Shown here: in pieces, positions 1 to 7,772 of the stretch | Position numbering within the stretch: position 1 is the first letter of the stretch | Layout: every line of letters begins with the position of its first letter | Assembly: GCF_009908195.1 (NCBI RefSeq) | Contig: NZ_JAAAHS010000018.1 | Location: 1 to 43,993, forward strand | Direction: 5' to 3' | DNA length: 43,993 nucleotides | Origin: Streptomyces boluensis | GTDB lineage: Bacteria > Actinomycetota > Actinomycetes > Streptomycetales > Streptomycetaceae | Translations under genes and position numbers: made by a program | The notes under the pieces: generated by a model | Database searches by the model: none | What the model was told of the DNA's origin: nothing | The model's input: the letters and a program-made list of their open reading frames with translations, nothing else

Positions 1-7
1 AGGCGCC

Positions 8-345
8 CTAGTCCTGGTTCGCGGTCTCCGTCTCCGCGCCGAGCACCTTCCCGCTGCCCGCGTCCACGCGGACCGCGTACGTGGTGGTGCCCTCACCGAA
101 GACCTCCGCTCGACGGTGTCGAAGTGCGTCTGCGCCTCGGCCAGTTGCTCGCCGGCCTGCCGCGCCGCCGGGTCCGCGGTGGCCTTGTCGAGGCGCTCAT
201 GGGCGTTCAGGTACGCCAGGTGCTGGCTGGAGCACGCGTCGGCTCCACGCACGGGTGCCGTCGTCGCCGTCCAGGTCCGCCGAGACCGCCGTGCCGGCCT
301 TGGACTTGAGGGCGGCGCCGGTGCGGTGTCGACGGGGACCAATCT
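8..345 (-). pseudogene. decayed PepSY-domain protein remnant
   Basis: Read on the minus strand, two pieces look like a PepSY domain protein but lie in different frames. The stretch around 249-320 reads AALKSKAGTAVSADLDGDDG, the usual start of a PepSY repeat. The stretch 8-105 reads AEVFGEGTTTYAVRVDAG followed by SGKVLGAETETANQD and a stop. A frame change near 105-115 separates the last piece from FDTVE upstream. No start codon with a ribosome site joins the pieces. PepSY proteins commonly sit beside two-component pairs like the one at 429-2503, so this is probably the decayed partner of that system. Sequencing error is the alternative explanation for the frame breaks. Confidence 0.45.
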
Positions 346-358
346 GGCCGACGGCACC

Positions 359-405
359 TGAAGCCACGCTGAAGCCGCCTGAAGCGGTCTTCAGCTTCGG
401 TTCAG
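359..405. promoter_or_regulatory. helically phased repeats, candidate response-regulator operator
   Basis: TGAAG occurs at 359-363, 370-374 and 380-384, and its complement TTCAG at 390-394 and 401-405. The spacing is 10-11 bp, one helical turn. CTGAAG-CGGT-CTTCAG (379-394) is also an inverted repeat. OmpR-family regulators typically bind such phased repeats. The position, 24 bp before the regulator start and in front of the divergent PepSY remnant, suggests autoregulation. The binding protein is inferred. Confidence 0.6.
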
Positions 406-428
406 GAAGGGTTTGCGACCCTGGGGCC

Positions 429-1091
429 ATGCGTTTGTTGATCGTGGAGGACGAGAAGCGCCTCGCCGTGTCCCTGGCCAAGGGCCTGGGCGCCGAGGGG
501 TACGCCGTGGATGTCGTCCACGACGGCCTGGAAGGGCTGCACCGGGCGAGCGAGGGGGTGTACGACCTGGTCGTACTCGACATCATGCTGCCCGGCATGA
601 ACGGCTACCGGGTCTGCGGCGCCCTGCGCGCCGCCGGACACGACGTGCCGATCCTGATGCTGACCGCCAAGGACGGCGAGTACGACGAGGCCGAGGGCCT
701 GGACACCGGCGCCGACGACTACCTGACGAAGCCCTTCTCGTACGTCGTCCTGGTCGCCAGGATCAAGGCCCTGCTCCGCAGGCGTGGCGGCAACGGCGGC
801 TCGCCCGTGATCACCCTCGGCGAGATCAAGGTCGACACGGCCGCCCGCCGCGTGCACCGGGGCGAGACCGAAGTGACGCTCACCGCGAAGGAGTTCGCGG
901 TCCTGGAGCAGCTCGCGACCCGGGCCGGCGCGATCGTCTCCAAGTCGGAGATCCTGGAGCACGTCTGGGACTTCGCGTACGAGGGCGACCCCAACATCGT
1001 CGAGGTGTACATCAGCGCCCTGCGCCGCAAACTGGGCGCCGCACTGATCAAGACGGTGCGCGGCGCCGGGTACCGGCTGGAGTCGAAGTGA
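429..1091 (+). CDS. OmpR-family two-component response regulator
   Basis: A 220-residue response regulator. The N-terminal receiver domain has the acidic pair in IVEDE, the phosphoacceptor Asp51 in VVLDIMLPGMNG, Thr in LTAKD and Lys in LTKPF. The C-terminal winged helix includes LTAKEFAVLEQLA and DPNIVEVYISALRRKLG, typical of the OmpR/PhoB class. The ATG at 429 is chosen because MRLLIVEDE is the canonical beginning; longer readings in the same frame have no family support. No Shine-Dalgarno site precedes it, so the mRNA may be leaderless. Its stop overlaps the GTG start of the kinase at 1088. The signal sensed is unknown. Confidence 0.92.
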   Translation: MRLLIVEDEKRLAVSLAKGLGAEGYAVDVVHDGLEGLHRASEGVYDLVVLDIMLPGMNGYRVCGALRAAGHDVPILMLTAKDGEYDEAEGLDTGADDYLTKPFSYVVLVARIKALLRRRGGNGGSPVITLGEIKVDTAARRVHRGETEVTLTAKEFAVLEQLATRAGAIVSKSEILEHVWDFAYEGDPNIVEVYISALRRKLGAALIKTVRGAGYRLESK

Positions 1092-2503
1092 GCCGGATGT
1101 TCGGGTCGATCCGGGCGAAGGCCACGCTCGGCGCCACCCTCGTCGTGGCCGTCGCGCTGATCGCGGCGGGCGTCGCCGTGCTGCTCTCGCTGCGCAGCAA
1201 CCTGAGCGACCAGGCCGACAACGAGGCCGACAACGCCGCCCGCCAGGTCGCCTCGCAGATCGCCACCCGCACCCCGTACGAGGATCTCGACCTGCCGGAC
1301 GGCGAGGAGCACCCGGTGCAGGTCGTCGACCGGGACGGCCGGGTGCTCGCGGTCTCCGAGGACCTGACGGCGATCCACGGCACCGGAGTGCCAGGGGTGA
1401 AGCCGGTCGGGAACCCGGCCGCCGAGCGGGACAACGAGGGCGATGACGACGACCCCGAGCCCGGCGAACTCGGCGAGATCACCTGGCACAGCTCCGGCCG
1501 GGCCACGGTCGACGGCGAGCAGGCCGAGTACCGCTTCGCCGAGGTCGAGGTGACGGACTTCCGGGACGAGACGGTCCTGGTGTACGCGGGCGCACCCCTG
1601 GACGCCCAGCACGGCGCGGTGCGTACGGCGGCGACGGCCATGCTGATCGGCCTGCCGGTACTGCTGCTCGTGGTGGGCGGTGTGACCTGGCTGGTGACCC
1701 GGCGCGCGCTGCGTCCGGTCGAGGGCATCCGGGCCGAGATGGCGGCGATCACCGCGTCCGAGGACCTCTCGCGGCGGGTCCCCGAGCCGGACGCGCACGA
1801 CGAGGTGGCGCGGCTCGCCCGTACCACCAACGAGACCCTGACCGCCCTGGAGGCGAGCGTGGAGCGGCAGCGGCGGTTCGTCGCGGACGCCTCGCACGAG
1901 CTGCGCAGCCCGATCGCCTCGCTCCGCACCCAGCTCGAAGTGGGCGCCGCCCACCCGGAGTTGCTTGACGTGGACGGCGCCGTCGCGGACACGGTGCGGC
2001 TCCAGCAGCTCGCCGCCGACCTGCTGCTGCTCGCCCGGCTCGACGCGGGGGAGCGGGCCGGCGACGCCCGGCTCGACCTGGGCGCGCTGGTGCGCGAGGA
2101 GGTCTCGCAGCGTGCCGGGGACCGCGTCCCGGTGACGGTGACGGCCGCCGACGGCATCGAAGTCGACGGCTCCCGCTCGCAGTTGGGGCGGGTGCTCGGC
2201 AACCTCCTGGACAACGCGCAGCGGCACGCGCGCTCCCGGATCTCGGTCGCGGTGCGTGCCGAGGGCGGCTTCGCGGAGCTCACCGTCGCGGACGACGGCG
2301 ACGGGGTGCCGCCGGCCGAACGGGAGCGGATCTTCGAGCGGTTCGTACGGCTCGACGACGCCCGCAGCCGGGACGACGGCGGTGCCGGGCTCGGCCTCGC
2401 CATCGCCCGCGACGTGGCACGGCGGCACGGCGGCACGCTGACCGTCGGGGAGTCGGCGGACGGCGGGGCGCTGTTCCAGGTCCGGCTGCCGTCGGATCGC
2501 TGA
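1088..2503 (+). CDS. sensor histidine kinase, HAMP-containing
   Basis: A 471-residue membrane kinase starting at GTG within a GTGA overlap with the regulator. Segments in order: TM1 at about residues 12-35; an extracytoplasmic region to about 180 with a very acidic stretch (DNEGDDDDPEPGELGE); TM2 (MLIGLPVLLLVVGGVTWLV); a HAMP linker (RRALRPVEGIRAEM); a DHp helix with His270 in DASHELRSPIASL; and an ATPase domain with LLDNAQRHA, the DDGDGV G1 box and GAGLGLAIARDV G2 box. The acidic loop could bind cations or cationic peptides, which is inference only. It should phosphorylate the regulator at 429-1091. Confidence 0.93.
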   Translation: MSRMFGSIRAKATLGATLVVAVALIAAGVAVLLSLRSNLSDQADNEADNAARQVASQIATRTPYEDLDLPDGEEHPVQVVDRDGRVLAVSEDLTAIHGTGVPGVKPVGNPAAERDNEGDDDDPEPGELGEITWHSSGRATVDGEQAEYRFAEVEVTDFRDETVLVYAGAPLDAQHGAVRTAATAMLIGLPVLLLVVGGVTWLVTRRALRPVEGIRAEMAAITASEDLSRRVPEPDAHDEVARLARTTNETLTALEASVERQRRFVADASHELRSPIASLRTQLEVGAAHPELLDVDGAVADTVRLQQLAADLLLLARLDAGERAGDARLDLGALVREEVSQRAGDRVPVTVTAADGIEVDGSRSQLGRVLGNLLDNAQRHARSRISVAVRAEGGFAELTVADDGDGVPPAERERIFERFVRLDDARSRDDGGAGLGLAIARDVARRHGGTLTVGESADGGALFQVRLPSDR

Positions 2504-2542
2504 GCCTCCCGAAGGGGCCCGAGGGGCTACTGCCTGCCCGTG

Positions 2543-3019
2543 CTACTGCTTGCCGCGCTGTGCCCGCAGCCGCTCCGCGACCGGGGTGAGCGTCGCCCGC
2601 AACTGCTTCAGCGCCTCCGGGTCCATCATGTCGATGAAGTGCTTGCGCACGGACTCGACATGGTGCGGGGCGACCTTCCGCATCGTCTCCAGGCCGTCCT
2701 CGGTCAGGACCGCGAACAGCCCACGGCGGTCGGACTCGCAGTGCTCACGCCGCACCAGACCCGCGTTCTCCATGCGGGTGATCTGGTGCGAGAGGCGGCT
2801 CTTGGACTGCAGGGTGGCCGTCGCCAGGTCGCTCATCCGCATCCGCAGATCGTCGGACTCGGAGAGATTGACCAGGATCTCGTAGTCGTTCATGGTCAGG
2901 CCGAAGGGCTGCAGGTCCTTCTCGAGCTGGTACGTGAGCAGCCTGTTGACCTCCAGGTGCGTGCGCCAGGCGCACTGCTCGTCTTCGGTCAGCCAGTGGG
3001 TGGCCGTCTCAGTCTCCAT
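2543..3019 (-). CDS. MarR-family transcriptional regulator
   Basis: A 158-residue winged-helix regulator. Helix 1 (WRTHLEVNRLLTYQLEKDL) dimerises. The DNA-binding part covers MNDYEILVNLSE, MSDLATATLQSKSRLSHQITRME and the wing VRREHCESDRRGLFAVLTEDG, whose DRRG turn is the family hallmark. It lies tail-to-tail with the kinase gene, 39 bp away, and upstream of it is the 3' end of the AIM24 operon. Its ligand and targets are not evident. A likely self-operator is the AT-rich stretch just upstream. Confidence 0.9.
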   Translation of the reverse strand: METETATHWLTEDEQCAWRTHLEVNRLLTYQLEKDLQPFGLTMNDYEILVNLSESDDLRMRMSDLATATLQSKSRLSHQITRMENAGLVRREHCESDRRGLFAVLTEDGLETMRKVAPHHVESVRKHFIDMMDPEALKQLRATLTPVAERLRAQRGKQ

Positions 3020-3055
3020 GTATCGATTCTACCTAAAAAGTTGAAAGGTGAACGA
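3020..3055 (-). promoter_or_regulatory. candidate promoter of the MarR gene
   Basis: An AT-rich island in an otherwise GC-rich region. On the minus strand TTCACC is followed 15 bp later by TAGAAT, the latter ending about 8 nt before the ATG. This suggests a transcript that is leaderless or nearly so. The AT-rich 3023-3045 would be a natural self-operator. The rest of the interval to 3193 shows nothing recognisable. Confidence 0.4.
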
Positions 3056-3193
3056 GTGCGGGGAGTGTGACGGCGCCCACGGCGGGGGCTCGCCCGCTCC
3101 GCGACCGCCGGTCCCCGGCAGGGTCAGTGCTTCGCGCCGGGGCGGGGCGCTTCGTGCCGCTGTTCGAAGCCGTCACACTCCGCAGACTACCGT

Positions 3194-3967
3194 TCACAGC
3201 CCGAAGCGCCGTTGCAGGTCCCCGAGCTGGCCGGGAAGCCTCGGTGCCCCCTGGCCGCCCTGCCCGGCCGCCCCGCCGCCGGGCACACCCGCCTGCTGCG
3301 GAGTCGCGCCCGTCGCCTGCTCCGGCATCAGCGCCTCGGACGACTGCAGCAGGACCGTACCGGCGCCGACGAACTCGAACTGGTGCTCCTCGCCGGACGC
3401 CCCACCGAGCCCGGTCAGCTGCCTCAGGCCGCCCATCACCCCGGTCATGTACCCGTGGTCGTAGTGGTGGCACGGGGAAGGGCAGTCGGCCCAGCCCACG
3501 AGCGCCTGCGGATCCACCCGGATCGGCGGCTCCAGGAACTCCACCGGGCCGTTGCTCGCGGCCACGAACTTGCCCGTGCCGATGAGCGTCAGGAAGCCCG
3601 GGACAATGGACTGCTTCAGCGCGAGAGTTGGCTGAAAAGCGAGCAGATTGCCGGAGCGGATCGTCAGGTTGCCCTCGTCGAGATCGAAGGAGTTCACGTC
3701 GAAGGCGCGGTCGGCGAGCAGCATCTTGCCGCTGCCCTCCGCGACCACCCAGTCGCTCGCGTGCAAGGGCGAGTGGAACGACGTACGCACCAGGCGGTCG
3801 AGGCGGCCGTGCCCGATGCCCTGGAAGTCGATCGACCCGTAATAGGCGATCATCTTGCCCCGCTGCAAGAACCAGGAGCTCCCCTTCAACTCCACGCAGA
3901 AGGTGTACGGGTTGACGTTGTCGTCGCTCGGCAGCGTCATCGGGTCGAGGACCACGGGCGTGCTCAC
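3194..3967 (-). CDS. AIM24 family protein (third of three)
   Basis: A 257-residue AIM24/TIGR00266-type protein. The body (STPVVLDPMTLPSDDNVNPY onward) has the beta-rich family pattern with ELKGSSWFLQRGKMIAYYGSIDF, VVAEGSGKMLLADRA, RSGNLLAFQPTL and ASNGPVEFL. It is longer than its neighbours because of a Gly/Pro/Gln-rich tail (GATPQQAGVPGGGAAGQGG) of about 40 residues. The start is GTG at 3967, inside a GTGA overlap with the upstream AIM24 gene; the in-frame extension beyond it is shadow sequence. The biochemical role of the bacterial family is unknown to me. AIM24 is named after a yeast mitochondrial protein. Confidence 0.85.
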   Translation of the reverse strand: MSTPVVLDPMTLPSDDNVNPYTFCVELKGSSWFLQRGKMIAYYGSIDFQGIGHGRLDRLVRTSFHSPLHASDWVVAEGSGKMLLADRAFDVNSFDLDEGNLTIRSGNLLAFQPTLALKQSIVPGFLTLIGTGKFVAASNGPVEFLEPPIRVDPQALVGWADCPSPCHHYDHGYMTGVMGGLRQLTGLGGASGEEHQFEFVGAGTVLLQSSEALMPEQATGATPQQAGVPGGGAAGQGGQGAPRLPGQLGDLQRRFGL

Positions 3968-4614
3968 AGCTTCTCCTCCGATGCCTGGACGTACACCGCG
4001 CCGCTCCCGGACAGCTCCAGCTGGAACGCCTCGCCCGAGCCGCGCCCCACCATGTCGCGCCAACCGAGCGCCGTGGACAGCTTGTTGCGTACGTCGCCGT
4101 GGTGGGCGACATACGCCTGCGGGTCGACGTGCACCGGCCCCTGCGGGGTGATCGGGATCTCGATGACCCCGCCGTGCGCCATCACGGCGACCGCGCCGTG
4201 CCCCTTCAGGGTGGTGGTGAACAGGCCCTGTCCGGTGACCTGGCCGCGCACCATGCCCATGACCCCGCCCTGCGCGCCCATGAACATCGTGCCCTGCTCG
4301 AGCGTCCCGTCGAAGGCGAGCAGCCGGTCCGCCTCCACGTACAGCGTGTCCCCGGCGAGGTTGATCACCTCGATGTGGTGACCGCCGTGCCCGAACAGCA
4401 CCGTGCCGCTGCCCTCGACCGTCATCAGCGGCGTCGCCTCGCCCGCGACCCGGCGGCCGACCATCGACATCAGCCCGCCCTGGCCGCCCTGCGTATTGGG
4501 AGTGAAGGACACCTCGCCCTTGTACGCCAGCATCGCCCCGCGCTGGCTGAACAGCCGCTGCCCCGGCGTGACGGTGGCCTCGACCACCCTGGAGTTGACC
4601 TCTCGGAACGGCAT
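3964..4614 (-). CDS. AIM24 family protein (second of three)
   Basis: A 216-residue AIM24 protein with no signal peptide or membrane span. The family blocks are visible: QRLFSQRGAMLAYKGEVSFTP, TVEGSGTVLFGHGGHHIEVI, DTLYVEADRLLAFDGTLE, LFTTTLKGHGAVAVMAHGG and VHVDPQAYVAHHGDV. It ends in GEAFQLELSGSGAVYVQASEEKL. It lies 1 bp from the first AIM24 gene and overlaps the third by 4 bp, so the three are surely one transcript. The paralogues have diverged considerably, which suggests they form a hetero-assembly rather than being recent duplicates. This is inference. Confidence 0.87.
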   Translation of the reverse strand: MPFREVNSRVVEATVTPGQRLFSQRGAMLAYKGEVSFTPNTQGGQGGLMSMVGRRVAGEATPLMTVEGSGTVLFGHGGHHIEVINLAGDTLYVEADRLLAFDGTLEQGTMFMGAQGGVMGMVRGQVTGQGLFTTTLKGHGAVAVMAHGGVIEIPITPQGPVHVDPQAYVAHHGDVRNKLSTALGWRDMVGRGSGEAFQLELSGSGAVYVQASEEKL

Positions 4615-4615
4615 C

Positions 4616-5254
4616 TCAGACCTCCCCGCCCACGGTGTTGCGCTCGCTGGGCTGGACGTACACGAGACCGTCGCCCTCGAAGCGGATCTGGAAGGACTCG
4701 CCGGAACCCTCGCCGATCAGGGTGCGGAAGTTCACACCCGACTGGAAGCTCTGGCTGACCCTGCCCTGGTGCGCGATGTACGCCCCCGGGTCGACGTTCA
4801 GCGGGTACTGCGGCGAGACCCGCAGCACCACGGCCGGACCGTCCGACATGATCGCCGCCTGCCCGCTGCCCTCGACGGTCGTGGTGAACAGGCCGTTGCC
4901 CTGCGAGGCGCCGCGCAGCCCGGTGAAGCTGGTGCCGGTGCGCAGGCCGCCGTCGGTGCACAGCAGGTTGCTGGACTCGACGTACAGGGTGTCGTTGTGC
5001 AGCTGGACCAGGTTGATCTCGCTCGCGCGGTCGGCGAAGAAGCAGGTGCCGTGCCCCTTCACCTCCATCACTGTCATCTGCTCACCGGTGAGCCGCCGGG
5101 TCACCATGCCGCGTATGCCCTCGCCGCCGCCGGACATCTTCTTGAACGCCATCTGGCCGTCGTACGCGACCATCGAGCCGTTCTTCGCTTTCACGCCGTC
5201 GCCCGTGAGGGAGACGGCGAGAACCTTGCTGCTTTGGAGTCGGAACTGAGCCAC
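4616..5254 (-). CDS. AIM24 family protein (first of three)
   Basis: A 212-residue AIM24 protein and the first gene of the operon. It contains VKAKNGSMVAYDGQMAFKK, VMEVKGHGTCFFADRASEI, DTLYVESSNLLCTDGGL, LFTTTVEGSGQAAIMSDGP and NVDPGAYIAHQGRV. It ends in GESFQIRFEGDGLVYVQPSERN. The start is GTG at 5254. A TAAATT hexamer lies about 8 nt upstream and no Shine-Dalgarno site is seen, consistent with a leaderless message. It is divergent from the DUF3817 gene at 5451. Confidence 0.87.
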   Translation of the reverse strand: MAQFRLQSSKVLAVSLTGDGVKAKNGSMVAYDGQMAFKKMSGGGEGIRGMVTRRLTGEQMTVMEVKGHGTCFFADRASEINLVQLHNDTLYVESSNLLCTDGGLRTGTSFTGLRGASQGNGLFTTTVEGSGQAAIMSDGPAVVLRVSPQYPLNVDPGAYIAHQGRVSQSFQSGVNFRTLIGEGSGESFQIRFEGDGLVYVQPSERNTVGGEV

Positions 5255-5260
5255 GCCCCG

Positions 5261-5266
5261 AATTTA
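5261..5266 (-). promoter_or_regulatory. candidate -10 hexamer of the AIM24 operon
   Basis: On the minus strand TAAATT lies 6 nt before the GTG at 5254, placing transcription at or near the start codon. The matching -35 region (about 5284-5289) is poor. Confidence 0.35.
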
Positions 5267-5323
5267 GTCGGCCGGAGGCGGGTGCGAACAGGGGCTTCGG
5301 ACCGGACTCCTCCCTGATCCGCC

Positions 5324-5359
5324 CCTGACCTCGACCCTGACCCCGACCCTGATAAAGAT
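5324..5359. repeat. three 12-bp tandem repeats
   Basis: Units CCTGACCTCGAC, CCTGACCCCGAC and the diverged CCTGATAAAGAT run head to tail between the divergent AIM24 and DUF3817 genes. No function is apparent. Confidence 0.6.
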
Positions 5360-5368
5360 CCGGCAAAG

Positions 5369-5381
5369 TGTGGCTGCCACA
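5369..5381. promoter_or_regulatory. short perfect inverted repeat
   Basis: TGTGG-CTG-CCACA, 70 bp upstream of the DUF3817 start and 12 bp before the Rex-like site. It is possibly a second operator half in the same promoter. Confidence 0.35.
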
Positions 5382-5392
5382 ATGGATCGAGC

Positions 5393-5410
5393 TTGTGCGT
5401 ACGTTCACAA
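5393..5410. promoter_or_regulatory. candidate Rex operator (ROP)
   Basis: TTGTGCGTACGTTCACAA compared with the established Streptomyces Rex consensus TTGTGAANNNNTTCACAA: the right half-site is perfect (7/7) and the left is 5/7. It sits 41 bp before the GTG of the DUF3817 gene, where it could block its promoter. Rex represses when NADH is low relative to NAD+, so this would tie the pair at 5451-6085 to redox state. Confidence 0.5.
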
Positions 5411-5450
5411 GATCGCCCTTACCGCATTCGCCCCCCGACGAAGGTGACCC

Positions 5451-5795
5451 GTGGAACTCAAGACCGCCTCCGCCCTCCGCCGCCTGCGCCTGGTCTCCGC
5501 GCCGGAGGCCATCTCGTTCCTGCTGCTGCTGGTCTGCTCGGTGCTCAAGCGCACCACGGACTTCAACGCGGTCCCGGTGATGGGCGCGATCCACGGCATC
5601 CTGTTCGTCCTGTACGTGCTGTTCTGGCTGGACGCCTGGAACCGCACCAAGTGGGACGTCAAGCGGGCCGCGCTCTACTTCGTCCTCTCCGTGCTGCCCA
5701 CCGGCGGCTTCTTCGCCGAGAAGATGCTGAAGCGCGAGGCCGAGGCCGCCGTGATCGCCTCCCGCGCCCGCCAGGAAGGCTCGGTCACCGCATGA
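5451..5795 (+). CDS. DUF3817 small membrane protein
   Basis: A 114-residue integral membrane protein with about three hydrophobic segments: [34 protein letters not shown] and [19 protein letters not shown]. The central H-G-x-L-F-x-x-Y and the terminal P-x-G-x-F-F-x-E-K are DUF3817 hallmarks. The start is GTG at 5451, with AAGG at 5441-5444 as ribosome site. It overlaps the next gene by ATGA. A paralogue lies at 19360-19698. The function of the family is unknown. Confidence 0.88.
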   Translation: MELKTASALRRLRLVSAPEAISFLLLLVCSVLKRTTDFNAVPVMGAIHGILFVLYVLFWLDAWNRTKWDVKRAALYFVLSVLPTGGFFAEKMLKREAEAAVIASRARQEGSVTA

Positions 5796-6085
5796 TCGTC
5801 GCCTTCTCCGTGACGCCGCTCGGCGTCGGCGAGGACGTGGGGGAGTACGTCGCCGACGCGGTCCGCGTCGTCCGTGAATCCGGTCTGCCGAACCGTACGG
5901 ACGCCATGTTCACCTCGATCGAGGGCGAGTGGGACGAGGTGATGGACGTCGTGAAGCGCGCCGTGGCCGCCGTCGAGGCGCGCGCCCCGCGCGTCTCCGT
6001 CGTCCTCAAGGCGGACATCCGCCCCGGCGTGACGGACGGCATGACGTCGAAGGTCGAGACGGTGGAGCGCCACCTCTCCGACTAG
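5792..6085 (+). CDS. MTH1187/YkoF-type thiamine-binding family protein
   Basis: A 97-residue cytoplasmic protein matching the MTH1187 family of small ferredoxin-like-fold proteins. Visible blocks are [40 protein letters not shown] and [20 protein letters not shown]. Family members bind thiamine or related small molecules; the ligand here is inferred. The ATG at 5792 overlaps the DUF3817 stop (ATGA), so the two are translationally coupled. A strong hairpin follows the stop, closing the operon. Confidence 0.88.
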   Translation: MIVAFSVTPLGVGEDVGEYVADAVRVVRESGLPNRTDAMFTSIEGEWDEVMDVVKRAVAAVEARAPRVSVVLKADIRPGVTDGMTSKVETVERHLSD

Positions 6086-6106
6086 CCGCGCCGGCCGAAC
6101 AGCCCT

Positions 6107-6133
6107 GAGAGCCCCCGCCCCGCGGGGGCTCTC
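6107..6133 (+). terminator. GC-rich hairpin terminator
   Basis: A perfect 10-bp stem (GAGAGCCCCC / GGGGGCTCTC) with a 7-nt loop, 22 bp after the stop of the MTH1187 gene. There is no U-tract, as is common in Streptomyces. Confidence 0.75.
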
Positions 6134-6251
6134 GTGCGTGCCGGCGGCGGTCGAGGAGCCGGCCCGGCGCGCGGTCCCCCGGATGCGCCCCGACCCCGCA
6201 GCAGGTCAGATGGGTCTCAGGCAGATCCCGCGCACCTCAGGGAGTCGCACC

Positions 6252-7772
6252 ATGGCAACGGAGCCCACGGGCGGAACCCGGACCGGTCGCGGGCCCGCAG
6301 AGGCCGCACCGACCCCCGATCCGCGCCGCTGGAAGATCCTCGCGGTCATCGGCCTCACCCAGCTCATGGTCGTCCTCGACGCCACCGTCGTGAACATCGC
6401 CCTGCCCTCCGCACAGGCCGACCTCGGCTTCTCCGACACCGGCCGCCAGTGGGTGGTCACCTCGTACGCCATGGCCTTCGGCACCCTGCTGCTGCTCGGT
6501 GGGCGGGTGGCCGACCTGTTCGGGCGACGGCGTGCCTTCCTCGTCGGCCACATCGGGTTCGCCACGGCCTCCGCGCTCGGCGGCGCCGCGGCCTCCTTCG
6601 AGATGCTCGTGACGGCCCGCGCCCTGCAGGGCGTGTGCGCGGCCCTGCTCGCACCCGCCGCCCTCGCCCTGCTCACGACGACCTTCGTCGGACCCGAACG
6701 CGGCCGCGCCTTCGGCGTGTTCGGGTCCCTCGCCGCCTCGGGCGGTGCGGTGGGGCTGCTCCTGGGCGGCCTGCTCACCGAGCATCTGGGCTGGCGTTCG
6801 ACGCTCTACGTCAACGTCCTCTTCGCGGCCGTCGCCGTCACCGGCGGCGCGCTGCTGCTCGGACGGCAACGGCCCACCGCCCCGCCCCGGCTCGATCTGC
6901 CCGGCGCCGCCCTGGCCTCGTCCGGTCTCTTCTGCCTTGTGTACGGGCTCGCGCAGGCCGGCGTCCACGGCTGGACGTCACCTAACAGCTGGGGCTTCCT
7001 CGCGGCCGGTGCCGTACTCGTCGCGGTGTTCGTGTGGTGGCAGAGCAGGGCACGGCACCCGCTGCTGCCCCTGCGCATCGTGCTCGACCGGGTCCGGGGG
7101 ACGGCGCTTGTGGCCGTGTTCATCACCGGCCTGGGCATGTTCGGGTGCTTCTTGTTCCTCGCGTACTACCTGCAGCACAACCGCGGCTACAGCCCCGCCA
7201 GGACCGGCCTCGCCTTCATGCCCATGTCCGGGTCCATCGTGATCAGCGCGATCGGCAGCGGCACGGCCCTGTTCAGCGGGCTCGGCGCCCGCGCGCGGGT
7301 CAGCGGCGGCATGCTGCTCGCGGCGTTCGGCATGGGGTGGATGACCGGCCTCTCGCCGGAGCGCGCGTACGTCGTCGACATCGTGCCGGGCCAGATCGCC
7401 ACCGGCCTCGGGATGGGCCTGATCACCGCGGCTGCCATGAACCTCGGCACCGCGGGCATCGACCCACGGGACGCCGGTGTCGGCTCGGCCACGGTCAACG
7501 CCCTGCGGCAGATCGGCGGTTCGGTCGGCACGGCGCTCATGAGCACCCTCGCCGCGGGCACCGCCGCCGCATATCTGGCGGACCGGCGGCCCACGCCCGA
7601 AGTCGTGGCGCGGGCCGCCGTGGAGAGCTATCACACCGTCTTCACGGCAGCGGCGGGGATCTTCGCCGCCGGAGCCGTCCTGACGTTCTTCATGCTGCCC
7701 GGCGGACTGGCCGTGGAGCGCGCCCACGGCGCCCACCGGGGCCGCGGTCCCTCAGGGGCAGCCCGCGACTGA
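6252..7772 (+). CDS. MFS drug:H+ antiporter, DHA2 (14-TM) type
   Basis: A 506-residue transporter. The N-terminus has motif D1/C-type sequence ILAVIGLTQLMVVLDATVVNIALPSAQADLGF. Motif A is GGRVADLFGRRRAFLVG, and motif B is ARALQGVCAALLAPAALALL. About 14 hydrophobic segments follow, with GGSVGTALMSTLAAG near the end. This matches the DHA2/EmrB-QacA efflux family; the substrate is unknown. The ATG at 6252 has AGGGAG at 6239-6244. Its last 21 bp overlap the 3' end of the convergent RTX-like gene. No linked regulator sits next to it. Confidence 0.9.
   Translation: MATEPTGGTRTGRGPAEAAPTPDPRRWKILAVIGLTQLMVVLDATVVNIALPSAQADLGFSDTGRQWVVTSYAMAFGTLLLLGGRVADLFGRRRAFLVGHIGFATASALGGAAASFEMLVTARALQGVCAALLAPAALALLTTTFVGPERGRAFGVFGSLAASGGAVGLLLGGLLTEHLGWRSTLYVNVLFAAVAVTGGALLLGRQRPTAPPRLDLPGAALASSGLFCLVYGLAQAGVHGWTSPNSWGFLAAGAVLVAVFVWWQSRARHPLLPLRIVLDRVRGTALVAVFITGLGMFGCFLFLAYYLQHNRGYSPARTGLAFMPMSGSIVISAIGSGTALFSGLGARARVSGGMLLAAFGMGWMTGLSPERAYVVDIVPGQIATGLGMGLITAAAMNLGTAGIDPRDAGVGSATVNALRQIGGSVGTALMSTLAAGTAAAYLADRRPTPEVVARAAVESYHTVFTAAAGIFAAGAVLTFFMLPGGLAVERAHGAHRGRGPSGAARD

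Noticed and set aside
719..2428. Long open frames antisense to the two-component genes
   Set aside because: Their composition is the low-complexity Arg/Pro/Gly/His reading expected opposite high-GC genes; no family motif.
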